Part shown: positions 47,663-57,700 of the stretch, one piece after another
How positions within the stretch are numbered: the stretch's first letter is position 1
Layout of the letters: the number at the start of each line of letters is the position of its first letter
Source of the DNA: an uncultured Prevotella sp.
GTDB taxonomy: Bacteria > Bacteroidota > Bacteroidia > Bacteroidales > Bacteroidaceae
Assembly (NCBI GenBank): GCA_946415755.1
Contig: CAMKTS010000007.1
Span: forward strand, 39,459-103,458
Direction of reading: 5' to 3'
Length of the DNA stretch: 64,000 nt
The notes under the pieces: generated by a model
Databases searched by the model: none
What the model saw: the letters and a program-made list of their open reading frames with translations, nothing else
What the model was told of the DNA's origin: nothing
Translations under genes and position numbers: made by a program

Positions 47663-47694
47663 TTTGGTAATAAGAAATGATTTTCGTATCTTTG
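47663..47694 (+). promoter_or_regulatory. Promoter of glutathione peroxidase gene
   Basis: TTTG (47663) -20 bp- TATCTTTG (47687-47694). Confidence 0.65.
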
Positions 47695-47746
47695 CTCTCC
47701 AAGCAAGATACGATTTCATTATATACAAAAACAACACCAACAAACA

Positions 47747-48298
47747 ATGAAAACAGTTTATGATTTCTCTGTCAAGGACAGAAAGGGAAAGGATGTCTCA
47801 CTCAAGGAGTATGCCAACGAGGTGCTGCTCATTGTCAACACCGCTACCAAGTGTGGTTTCACTCCACAGTACGACGAACTGGAGAAGCTCTACGAGCAAT
47901 ACCACAGTCAGGGCTTCGAGATTCTCGACTTTCCCTGCAACCAGTTTGGCCAGCAGGCACCTGGCACCGACGAGAGCATCCACGAGTTCTGCAAGCTCAA
48001 CTTCGGCACCGAGTTCCCACGTTTCAAGAAAATCAAGGTGAACGGCGACGATGCCGAACCACTTTACAAGTTCCTCAAGGAGCAGCAGGGCTTTGCCGGC
48101 TGGGACATGGAACACCCCATAGCCCACATCTTGGATGACATGCTGTCGAAGGCTGATCCCGACTACAAGCAGAAGCCCGACATCAAGTGGAACTTCACCA
48201 AGTTCCTCGTCAACAAAAAGGGAGTTGTCGTTGCCCGCTTCGAACCGACAGAGAAGATTGAGACGATTGCCAAGCAGATTGAGGAACTCTTAAAATAA
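47747..48298 (+). CDS. Glutathione peroxidase
   Basis: 'LLIVNTATKCGFTPQYDELEKLYEQY', 'ILDFPCNQFGQQAPG'. Confidence 0.94.
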   Translation: MKTVYDFSVKDRKGKDVSLKEYANEVLLIVNTATKCGFTPQYDELEKLYEQYHSQGFEILDFPCNQFGQQAPGTDESIHEFCKLNFGTEFPRFKKIKVNGDDAEPLYKFLKEQQGFAGWDMEHPIAHILDDMLSKADPDYKQKPDIKWNFTKFLVNKKGVVVARFEPTEKIETIAKQIEELLK

Positions 48299-48303
48299 AA
48301 GTA

Positions 48304-49233
48304 ATGAAAACGAAATGTCTGATTATCGGTAGCGGTCCGGCAGGCTACACGGCAGCCATCTATGCCAGCCGTGCCAACCTCAGTCCTGTTGAGTATTGCG
48401 GGCTGCAACCTGGCGGCCAACTGACGCAGACCACTGAGGTAGAAAACTTTCCCGGCTATCCGCAGGGAGTCGACGGCAACCAGATGATGATGGATCTCCG
48501 CGAACAGGCCGAGCGTTTCGGTACTGACATCCGCGACGGATATATAGAAAAGGTGGACTTCTCGCAGCAACCCTATCGGTTGTGGGCCGACGACGGCACA
48601 GAGATAGAAGCCGACACCGTCATCATAGCCACGGGAGCCTCGGCAAAGTATCTCGGACTGCCCGATGAAGAGAAATACAACGGCATGGGCGTATCGGCCT
48701 GTGCCACCTGCGACGGTTTCTTCTATCGGAAGAAAACTGTAGCGGTGGTGGGCGGCGGCGACACGGCCTGCGAAGATGCCCTCTACCTGGCTGGCCTGGC
48801 CAAACAGGTATACCTCATCGTGCGCAAACCCTTCCTCCGTGCCTCAAAGGTGATGCAGCAGCGTGTCTTTGATGCCCCGAACATCGAGATTCTATTTGAG
48901 CATAACACGGTGGGACTCTTCGGCGACAACGGCGTAGAGGGTGCCCATCTCGTCAAGCGCAAAGGAGAACCAGATGAGGAGGCTGTCGACATCATCATTG
49001 ACGGTTTTTTCCTGGCTATCGGTCACAAACCCAACACCAACATGTTCCGCGAATGGTTAGACACCGACGAAACTGGCTACCTGAAGAAGATTGAAGGTAC
49101 GCCACGCACCAAACTGCCCGGCATCTTTGTGGCTGGCGACTGCGCCGACCCTGTCTACCGTCAGGCTATCACCGCTGCTGGTACTGGATGCCAGGCCGCC
49201 ATCGAAGCCGAACGCTACCTACTGAGCAGATAA
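48304..49233 (+). CDS. trxB: Thioredoxin-disulfide reductase
   Basis: 'IIGSGPAGYTAAIYASRANL', redox 'CATCDGFFYR', 'GIFVAGDCADPVYRQAITAAGTGCQAAIEAERYL'. Confidence 0.95.
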   Translation: MKTKCLIIGSGPAGYTAAIYASRANLSPVEYCGLQPGGQLTQTTEVENFPGYPQGVDGNQMMMDLREQAERFGTDIRDGYIEKVDFSQQPYRLWADDGTEIEADTVIIATGASAKYLGLPDEEKYNGMGVSACATCDGFFYRKKTVAVVGGGDTACEDALYLAGLAKQVYLIVRKPFLRASKVMQQRVFDAPNIEILFEHNTVGLFGDNGVEGAHLVKRKGEPDEEAVDIIIDGFFLAIGHKPNTNMFREWLDTDETGYLKKIEGTPRTKLPGIFVAGDCADPVYRQAITAAGTGCQAAIEAERYLLSR

Positions 49234-49286
49234 ATCAAAGACCATAGGTGCCAGACCATTTAGGACACCTATCTATAGACTCACTA

Positions 49287-49318
49287 AAAAAAGCCTCGCT
49301 TCCCAGCGAGGCTTTTCA
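49287..49318 (+). terminator. Rho-independent terminator after trxB
   Basis: AAGCCTCGCT-TCCC-AGCGAGGCTTTT. Confidence 0.8.
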
Positions 49319-49605
49319 TTAAAAAACTAAATTAATCAACCATAAACCTTTAACCATTAAAATCTCTTTAGAAAAATTTCAAAGAAACGCGCTCGTTTCA
49401 TTTGACTGATGCAAAGTTAAAACAATTCTCGTTTTTTCAAGTTCACATAACGTCAATTATGGTTTAAAATTCGTGAATGTGGCGATTTTCAAACCTTTAA
49501 TCACGTTTTTCAAACTAAAACCACCCTATTTAACACTCTTTAAGGGGTGTTCTTGCTGTTTTTTAGAAGAAAAACACTACTTTCGCAATCAGAAAACGAA
49601 CGATC

Positions 49606-51312
49606 ATGGGATCATTAGAACTACAGCTCATCATCTTCACCTTCATGCTGATAGCCATTTTTACGACTGCAAGATGGCTGTATATCCGCAGCATGCGCAT
49701 CAAGAACCGGGTACAGATGAGCTATCTCTTTACCAACATCACCCATGAGCTGCTTACCCCACTTACCATTCTGTCTGCCTCCGTAGAGCGCTTGCGGGCC
49801 ATCCGTCCCGAAGGCAAGCAGGAGTACGACCTGATGGATCTGAACATCCAGCGCACCGTCAGACTGCTGCAACAGATTCTGGAAACCAGCAAGTCACAGG
49901 CCGGTGAACTGAAGCTACTGGTCAGCAACGGCGACGTAATGCGCTATATCATGGAGACTGCGCGCTGCATCGAACCGCTGATGAGCAGCAAGAACCATGT
50001 GTTCACCATCAGTTGCCACCCAGAAAGCATGATGGGATGGATTGACACCGACAAACTGGACAAAATCATCTTCAACCTGCTGTCGAACGCTGCAAAATAT
50101 ACCAATCCCAATGGAAGGGTGGCATTGGATGTCACCACCAATAAGCGCTACGACCACATTATTATTCGCGTTAGCGACAACGGCAACGGCATTCCCAAGG
50201 ATAAGATGAAAAACCTCTTCACGCGGTTCTACGATGGTGACTACCGCCGCAGCCAGACCACAGGAACAGGTCTCGGTCTTTCGCTCACGCGCGACCTGGT
50301 CTATCTGCATGGCGGCAACATCCACTGCGACAGCATTGAAGGCCAGGGAACCACCTTCATCGTAGACCTGCCCATCAACAAGGAAGCATTCACCCCCACG
50401 CAGATCGATGAGAAAAACCGCATCATGGCAGACATCCAGCACCCCAGCCATCCCGTACTGCCAGACACCCTCTCCCCCGTAGAGAGTGCCAACATCCCGG
50501 TAGAACCCCTGGCTGCTGAAGGTTCCCACCGCATACTCATTGTTGAAGACAACATAGAACTACTGTTGCTGATGCGGCAGTTGCTGCAGAGCAAATACCG
50601 CATTATGACGGCTACCAATGGTGTCGAGGCCCTCGACGTAATTCGCAACAACAAGATTGACCTGATTGTCTCCGACGTGATGATGCCCGAGATGGACGGC
50701 TACGAACTGACCAAGCAAATCAAGGAAGACGATGCGCTCAGTCACTTGCCTATCATCCTGCTCACCGCCAAGACTCAGGAGAGCGACCGTTTAGAAGCCC
50801 TAACCGTAGGAGCCGACGAATACATCACCAAGCCATTCCGCCTGGGCGACCTGCAGCTACGCATCGACAACATCATTGCCAATCGCCAGCGCATCCATCG
50901 CGATTCCCCTGTCGAGCAGGAAGAAGAAAATGAGTCAGACAGCACCTACACCACCCTCGACCAGGAGTTCCTCAAGCGCGCCACCGAATGTCTCAACGAG
51001 CATATCACCGACTCCGACTACGACCGCGATGCCTTTGCTGCCGACATGGGAGCCAGTGCCAGTACCCTGTATAACAAGCTGCGCTCGTTGACCGGCATGA
51101 ACGTGACGGCCTTCATCCGCAGGCACCGCATCAGCACAGCCTGTCAGATGGCCAAGGACTATCCCGACCTTCGCGTGAGCGACATCGCCTACCGCGTAGG
51201 TTTCAAGGATCCCAAATACTTTGCCACCACATTCAAGAAGGAGATGGGACATCAGCCCAAGGAGTATTTCGATATAATCAGGAAAGTGCAGAGCGACTCT
51301 TCCGCGACATGA
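49606..51312 (+). CDS. Hybrid two-component regulator (HK + receiver + AraC HTH) lacking the periplasmic sensor
   Basis: One TM, H-box 'NITHELLTPLTIL', ATPase 'GTGLGLSLTRDLVYLHGG', receiver 'DLIVSDVMMPEMDGYE', AraC C-term 'VSDIAYRVGFKDPKYFATTFKKEMGHQPKEY'. Confidence 0.92.
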   Translation: MGSLELQLIIFTFMLIAIFTTARWLYIRSMRIKNRVQMSYLFTNITHELLTPLTILSASVERLRAIRPEGKQEYDLMDLNIQRTVRLLQQILETSKSQAGELKLLVSNGDVMRYIMETARCIEPLMSSKNHVFTISCHPESMMGWIDTDKLDKIIFNLLSNAAKYTNPNGRVALDVTTNKRYDHIIIRVSDNGNGIPKDKMKNLFTRFYDGDYRRSQTTGTGLGLSLTRDLVYLHGGNIHCDSIEGQGTTFIVDLPINKEAFTPTQIDEKNRIMADIQHPSHPVLPDTLSPVESANIPVEPLAAEGSHRILIVEDNIELLLLMRQLLQSKYRIMTATNGVEALDVIRNNKIDLIVSDVMMPEMDGYELTKQIKEDDALSHLPIILLTAKTQESDRLEALTVGADEYITKPFRLGDLQLRIDNIIANRQRIHRDSPVEQEEENESDSTYTTLDQEFLKRATECLNEHITDSDYDRDAFAADMGASASTLYNKLRSLTGMNVTAFIRRHRISTACQMAKDYPDLRVSDIAYRVGFKDPKYFATTFKKEMGHQPKEYFDIIRKVQSDSSAT

Positions 51313-52732
51313 TACGGAACGCACAGAACGAGAGTGCCCCGTTGAGCAGCAGCAACTCATAGCCGAAATGATAGCCAGCCAGACTTCCTGCGGCGCAGTC
51401 GATCAGATAGCACATCACGGGTGAAGCCAGCGCGATATAGGGTACCGCACGGTCGTTCACCTCCCGCCGCGTCAGCAGTCCGAAGGCAAACAGTCCCAGC
51501 AACGGTCCGTATGTATATCCGCAAATGATGTAGACAGCATCAATCAGACTGGTAGAATTAACCACCTTGAAAAGCAGGATGAAGCACACGAAGATGGCGC
51601 ACACCGTCAGATGCGTCCGTTTGCGCAGCCTTTCATCGTCCTTTTGTTTCTTGATATCCACACAATAGATGGTCGTCAGCGATGTCAGCGCAGAGTCGGC
51701 ACTGGAGAACGATGCTGCCACGATACCCAGTACGAAGAGGATGACGAGAAATGAAGAGTGGAAAGCGGAATGTGAAGAGCTGGCTGACGTTGCGATGTAG
51801 GTGGGCAGCAGGTCATCGCCCATCTCTGGCAGCGCCATACCCTGCTGCTGATACCACATCGTCAGCAACACGCCCAACGAGAGAAACAGCAGATTGGCAG
51901 GCAGAAAGGCCACACCGTATGTACACATGTCCTTCTGGGCACCACGTAACGTCTTGCACGTCAGGTTTTTCTGCATCATATCCTGATCCACACCCGTCAT
52001 CACAAGCACGATGAACACGCCACTCAGAAACTGTTTCCAGAAGTTCTGCTTCGACACCCAGTCATCAAAAACAAAGACCTTTGACAACTCGCTATGACTG
52101 ACGGCCGCCACTGTCTCCCCCATCGAGAGGTTCAGGTCTGTCGACACCTTATATATAATAAGGAGAAGGGCTGCAAACAGACAGAGTGTCTGTAGCGAGT
52201 CGGTCCATACCAGTGTCTTGATACCCCCCTTTCGGGTGTACAGCCATATCAACATCACCAGCAATACAGTGGTCAGCGCGAAAGGCATCCCCAGCGGCTC
52301 AAACACGAAGCACTGCAGAATGATGCACACCACATAAAAACGTACTGCCGCCCCCGTCATCTTCGACAGCAGGAAGAACCACGACCCTGTCAGGTGTGAA
52401 CGTTCCCCCAGTCGCTGGCCCAGATAGGCATAGATGCTCGTCAGGTTCAGCCGGTAATACAGTGGCAGCAGGAAAAAAGCCACCACCACATAGCCCAGTA
52501 TGAATCCCATGCAGGTCTGCAGATAGTTCATCTGTGACGTCAGCACCATGCCCGGCACGCTGACAAAGGTGATGCCGGATATCGATGCGCCCACCATGCC
52601 GAAGGCCACCATATACCACGGCGACTGGCGGTCGGCGCGGTAGAACGTCTCGTTGGTAGCCAGTCTGCCTGTCCACCTGCTGAAGGCGAAAAGCAGTGTG
52701 AAATATATCAATACAACAGCTATAACAATCAT
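51278..52732 (-). CDS. Sodium:solute symporter family transporter
   Basis: SSF pattern 'GMVGASISGITFVSVPGMV', 'TDSLQTLCLF', 'MTGVDQDMMQKNL', 'FSSADSALTSLTTIYCVDI'; start set at MIVIAVVLIYF. Confidence 0.9.
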   Translation of the reverse strand: MIVIAVVLIYFTLLFAFSRWTGRLATNETFYRADRQSPWYMVAFGMVGASISGITFVSVPGMVLTSQMNYLQTCMGFILGYVVVAFFLLPLYYRLNLTSIYAYLGQRLGERSHLTGSWFFLLSKMTGAAVRFYVVCIILQCFVFEPLGMPFALTTVLLVMLIWLYTRKGGIKTLVWTDSLQTLCLFAALLLIIYKVSTDLNLSMGETVAAVSHSELSKVFVFDDWVSKQNFWKQFLSGVFIVLVMTGVDQDMMQKNLTCKTLRGAQKDMCTYGVAFLPANLLFLSLGVLLTMWYQQQGMALPEMGDDLLPTYIATSASSSHSAFHSSFLVILFVLGIVAASFSSADSALTSLTTIYCVDIKKQKDDERLRKRTHLTVCAIFVCFILLFKVVNSTSLIDAVYIICGYTYGPLLGLFAFGLLTRREVNDRAVPYIALASPVMCYLIDCAAGSLAGYHFGYELLLLNGALSFCAFRIMSRKSRSALS

Positions 52733-52790
52733 AATCGCGTGCAAAATTACAAATTTTCGTTCGACCAAACAAAATAAAAATTCCATTTTG

Positions 52791-52822
52791 TTTGGTTTTG
52801 TTCCCACTTATTCGTACCTTTG
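52791..52822 (+). promoter_or_regulatory. Promoter of trpB2
   Basis: TTTG (52791) -20 bp- TACCTTTG (52815-52822). Confidence 0.65.
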
Positions 52823-52856
52823 CAAGCGGTAATCATTCACCAACAACAAATAAACT

Positions 52857-54215
52857 ATGGCAAAACAGAAGAAATTCATCCTTCAGGAGAGTGAAATTCC
52901 CACACAGTGGTACAACATCCAGGCCGACATGCCCAACAAGCCCATGCCTCCCATCCACCCTGCTACCAAGCAGCCTCTGGGTGTTGACGATCTGGCACAC
53001 ATCTTCCCTCGCGAGTGCTGTGTGCAGGAACTGGACACGGAGCACCGCTGGATTGACATTCCTGAGGATGTGCTAGAGAAGTACAAATATTACCGTTCCA
53101 CCCCACTGGTGCGTGCCTACGCCCTTGAAGAGGCCCTCGGCACTCCTGCCCACATCTATTTCAAGAACGAGAGCACCAATCCGCTGGGTTCTCACAAGAT
53201 CAATTCTGCCCTACCCCAGTGCTACTATGCCAAACAGGAGGGTACGACGAATGTGACTACTGAGACAGGTGCCGGACAGTGGGGAATGGCCCTCAGCTAT
53301 GCCGCCAAGCTCTACGGTCTGGAGTGCGCCGTCTATCAGGTGAAGATCACCATGCAGCAGAAGCCCTACCGCTCTAGTGTTATGCGCACCTTCGGCGCAG
53401 CTGTTACAGGTTCCCCCTCCATGTCCACCCGTGCTGGTAAGGATATCATTACCAAAGACCCCCTCCATCCCGGTTCATTAGGCACCGCCATCTCTGAAGC
53501 TGTCGAGCTGGCCACTACCACGCCCAACTGTAAATACACGCTGGGTTCTGTGCTCAACCACGTGGGTCTGCACCAGACCATCATCGGACTGGAGGCTGAG
53601 AAGCAGATGCAGATGGCTGGCGAATATCCTGACATCGTCATCGGATGCTTCGGTGGCGGTTCGAACTTCGGTGGCATCTCGTTCCCCTTCATGCGCCACA
53701 ACCTGAGTGGTGAGCGCCACACGGAATTCATTGCTGCCGAACCAGACAGTTGTCCGAAGCTCACGCGCGGACAGTTCCGCTACGACTTTGGCGACGAGGC
53801 TGGCTACACGCCCCTACTGCCCATGTACACGCTGGGACATAACTTCAAGCCCTCCAACATCCACGCTGGCGGACTGCGCTACCACGGTGCAGGTATGATT
53901 ATCAGCCAGTTGATTAAGGACGGACTGATGCATGGTGTCGACATTCCTCAGCTTGAGACCTTCGAGGCTGGCATGCTCTTCGCACGCACCGAGGGCATCA
54001 TCCCCGCTCCTGAGAGCACCCACGCCATCGCAGCCACCATCCGCGAGGCCAAGAAATGTAAGGAGGCGGGCGAGGAGAAGGTCATCCTCTTCAATCTCTC
54101 CGGCCACGGACTGATCGACATGCCCAGCTACGAGCAGTACATCAACGGCGACCTGCAGAACTACACCGTTACCGACGAGATGATTGCCAAGAACCTTGCC
54201 GAGCTTGACCAATAA
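52857..54215 (+). CDS. TrpB-like (TrpB2-type) PLP-dependent tryptophan synthase beta chain
   Basis: 'YFKNESTNPLGSHKINSALPQCYYAK', 'TETGAGQWGMALSYAA', 'GGGSNFGGISFPF'; long N-term typical of TrpB2; no trpA alongside. Confidence 0.92.
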   Translation: MAKQKKFILQESEIPTQWYNIQADMPNKPMPPIHPATKQPLGVDDLAHIFPRECCVQELDTEHRWIDIPEDVLEKYKYYRSTPLVRAYALEEALGTPAHIYFKNESTNPLGSHKINSALPQCYYAKQEGTTNVTTETGAGQWGMALSYAAKLYGLECAVYQVKITMQQKPYRSSVMRTFGAAVTGSPSMSTRAGKDIITKDPLHPGSLGTAISEAVELATTTPNCKYTLGSVLNHVGLHQTIIGLEAEKQMQMAGEYPDIVIGCFGGGSNFGGISFPFMRHNLSGERHTEFIAAEPDSCPKLTRGQFRYDFGDEAGYTPLLPMYTLGHNFKPSNIHAGGLRYHGAGMIISQLIKDGLMHGVDIPQLETFEAGMLFARTEGIIPAPESTHAIAATIREAKKCKEAGEEKVILFNLSGHGLIDMPSYEQYINGDLQNYTVTDEMIAKNLAELDQ

Positions 54216-54241
54216 GGTTTCCTGGCACCGGCATATTCATT

Positions 54242-54275
54242 TTAAGGCCCCGACATTCATTTGCCGGGGCCTTAA
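54242..54275. terminator. Bidirectional-type terminator hairpin
   Basis: TTAAGGCCCCG ... CGGGGCCTTAA between convergent genes. Confidence 0.6.
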
Positions 54276-54278
54276 TAA

Positions 54279-54770
54279 TTAGTCGCAGACAATGAAGCCG
54301 TGCGCTCGGAGGTAAGCCCTGGCCCGTGAGCGTGCCTCTGGGCTGTTCTGTGTGCCACCCTTCAGGATGATGTTCACCACACCTACTACGTCACTGACAT
54401 CGATCACGCTGTCGTTGTTCACGTCGGCAGCCTCGAACACAAAGCTGTCACTGGCCTTGTCCAGAATCTTGTTGACAATAGCCACCACGTCGGCCACGTC
54501 CACCATGCCGTCGCCGTTGGCATCGCCTATCACCACTCGCTTCACAATGGTCACGGTCTTCGACGTGCGGTTGCCCATCACATCATAGCCGTACTCCACG
54601 GTCATTCCGCTGTCATACACTACCTTGGCCAGCCGGTTGTTGGCATCGTAGGTGTACTGCTGGGCATGAGCTGTTGTTGTACATAATGTCAGTAGTGCTA
54701 TTAATAGTAATTGCCAAAATAGTGGCGTGTAATTACCTTGTATCCTTTTTGAATTATTCATTGCTGTCAT
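54279..54770 (-). CDS. Small secreted protein: one RHS/YD repeat pair + dockerin-like module
   Basis: Signal peptide; 'QYTYDANNRLAKVVYDSGMTVEYGYDVMGNRTSKTVTI' then 'GDANGDGMVDVADVVAIVNKILDKASDSFVFEAADVNNDSVIDVSDVVGVVNIILKGG'. Confidence 0.75.
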   Translation of the reverse strand: MTAMNNSKRIQGNYTPLFWQLLLIALLTLCTTTAHAQQYTYDANNRLAKVVYDSGMTVEYGYDVMGNRTSKTVTIVKRVVIGDANGDGMVDVADVVAIVNKILDKASDSFVFEAADVNNDSVIDVSDVVGVVNIILKGGTQNSPEARSRARAYLRAHGFIVCD

Positions 54771-54798
54771 TTTTTATTATACTTACAACCCTATCGTA

Positions 54799-57700
54799 TT
54801 AGTGTCCCAAATCGTCTACATAGTTAGTAAGAACTTCTTCCCAATCAGAAGACAATGAAGAAACTTTATAGTATTTGTAATCATTGTATTTTTTATAGTA
54901 TGGTGTAAGATGCAAAAAACCACCATAGTATGCACTTTCCACTTCGTAGTCAATATCTCTTAGAAGCTTTACCACATTGTCTTTCTTTCTTTTCACCCAC
55001 CAGGGAAGCTTGTCTTCAGAAACCTCTGTCAGTTCGCCACTCCACGAAGACTTTGAATAGTATTTTACATTGCCACTGGTAGTTAAATGTATCTCATATT
55101 TGGAGAACATGCCCAAGATGCTTAGTTGATATCTCAAATCAACCGTACGTTTTGCAATCTCTCCCCTCGGGTCAATTCGCATAATCGGGTTGTTATCCGC
55201 ATAGGGATAGAGGTTGGTGCTCCATATCGGATCTTCGCTGAGGAATCGGCCGATGGTGGGGTCGTAGTGGCGGGCCCGCATATAGTAGCGGGTGTCGGTA
55301 TTGTACATCACACCGTACTTGCCCACGTAGCGGAAGGGGTTGAAGTCGGCCTCCTGCTGCTGCATGACGGCACCAAACTCATCGTACTGGTAGCGGTGGG
55401 TAATCTTGCCTGTAGCGTCGACTATGGCCACCACCGAGCCACGGACATCAGTGACATAGTAGCTGACGCTGCCGTTACCGGCAATGCGAGCCTCCAGGCC
55501 ATTGCCGTAAATGTAGCTGCAGCCCGTCTTCGAGTCGCCCAGCACGTCGCCGTTGCCCAACACACTGACGGTGTACTCCGTGTCGCCATAGCTGCGGATG
55601 AGTCCCAGCGGGTCGTACGTCAGCTCCGTGCCGTCGTCGTTCACCAGGCGGTCGCTCTTGTCCCACGTGAGCTGCTGGTCACCGCGCTTGGTGAGGTTGC
55701 CGTTGGCATCGAAGGTGAAGTTGACATTGCCGGCACTGGTGATGTGGTTGTAGCGGTCGTACTTGTAGATGGTAGTAGTGGTACCCTCCTCACCGGGCAT
55801 GTCCTTGTACGGCTCAGTGGTCTCCTGCGAGACGATGTTACCGGCATTGTCCAGTTCGAAGCTGTATCCAGCCACCACGGTACCGTTGGCCAGCGTGGTC
55901 TTCTTGTTCACCAGGCGGCCAGTCACATCGTACTCATAGTCGGTACGCATGCCGTTCTGATAGGTCACACTGCTCAGTTTGCTGTCCTTGCGGTAGGTAT
56001 ACTTCACGGTGTTGCCCTTCCAGTCGGTAAGCTGCGTCAGACGGTTCAGCTTGTCGTACTGATACTTCACCTGCTGGCCGTTCGGATAGGTGATTGCGGT
56101 GACGTTGCTGTTGTCATCGTAGGCGTAGCGCACCGTATTCGATGTTGTCTTGCCATCGTAGTCGACCATCGTCGGGCGGTTGAAGCCGTCGTAGAAGAAG
56201 GTCAGCTTGCCGCTCTCCGACTTGATGCTCTCCAGGTTCATGTGGTCGTCGTAGGTATACTGGTTGACACCGTCGCTGAAGATGCGGCCCAGCTTATCGT
56301 AACTGTTCTCCAGACGGGTGCCGTCGGGCTTGGTGAAGGCCTTCGTGGTACCATCGTTGTTGTATTCGTAGGTCGTCTTAGAATCGCCGAAAGCCATGCT
56401 CAACAGCCAGTCGGTGGTGTTGTCGTAGGTCATGGTGGTGGCACGCCCGGCAGCATTGGTAATGCTGGTCAGGTTGTCGTTCTTGTCGTAGCCATACTTG
56501 GTGTTGTTACCCATGGCATCCGTTTCGGTCATCAAGTTGTCGTTGTTGTCGTAGACGTAGCTCGTCTTGCGGTCGAGGGCATCGTAAGCCGACGTCAGAC
56601 GGCTCGCGGCATCGTACTCCATCGTGGTCTTCACGCCGAGTGCAGGCACCATGGAGTGTATCAGGTTGCCATAGCCGTTATAGTCGAAGGTTGACTCAAT
56701 ACCCATCGGGTCGACGGACTTGGTGGTCAGTCCACGGCTGTCCACCTCCATCGTGCTGGTCACATCTTCCGGGGCTTCCACCTTGGTCAGGTTGCCTTTG
56801 CCGTCGTAGGTATAACGCGTGACGTTGCCCTTGGCATCGGTGACACTGGTCAGGTTGTTCATGTCGTCGTAAGTCATCCGGCGCGTCAGCGTACCTGTCC
56901 CGTCGTTGGCCCTGACGGTGACGCTGAGCACGTTGCCACGGCTGTCGTACTTGATGTCTTCCACCGAAGTCTTATTACTCTGCACAGCCGTCGGCAGGTG
57001 GGGATGCTCCGTATTGTCGTAGGTGGTGACACACTCCAGATCCATGTCGCCCGTCAGGCGCGTCACGGCATTATAGCCGTTCATCTCGTAGTTGAAGGTC
57101 ATCGAAGTATTGTCATCGCGCTCCACCTGCATCTGCGAGGTGGTGCTGACGCCATCCTGATACTGTGCGATGACGGAAAGACTGGTCTTTGTCTTGGGCG
57201 TGTTGTTATAGCCGCTCACCGACTGCGTCAGTCTACGGTTCACGTCGTACTGGTTCTCGATATAGTTGCCCTTCGGCAGCTGGACACGGGCCAGCAGGCG
57301 CGAGGTTGAGAGCTTCGACTGGTCGCCATAGGTGTACTTCGTCACCTGGCTCTTGGCGTCGGTAAACGAGGTGAGCAGCCACTCGTCGGTGTTCTTGTTG
57401 TAAGTATAGCCGAACTTGATCTGTCGGTTTAAGGGGTCGGTGACACTTTCCAGCAAGTTGGTATTGGCCTTGTACTGGAAGCTGAGCTGGCGAGTGCCGT
57501 CAGACACGGAGGTCACCACCTTCATGCCACGCTGTCCGTCGACATACTTCACGGTCAGAGTATTGTCGTTGCGATCGGTGACCTCTGTCATATAGTACAA
57601 TGTAGACTGGTCACCCTCTAAGAGTTCGAAGCGGTACACCGACTGTCCCTTGGTCTTGATGGTAGCCACGGAGCCGTCGATGGTCAGCGTGTCGTAGACA

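Noticed and set aside
55126-56694. 522-aa plus-strand ORF antisense to the RHS region
   Set aside because: Mirror of YD-repeat codons (Val/Ile-rich low-order protein), no start signals or known motif; coding strand is clearly minus.
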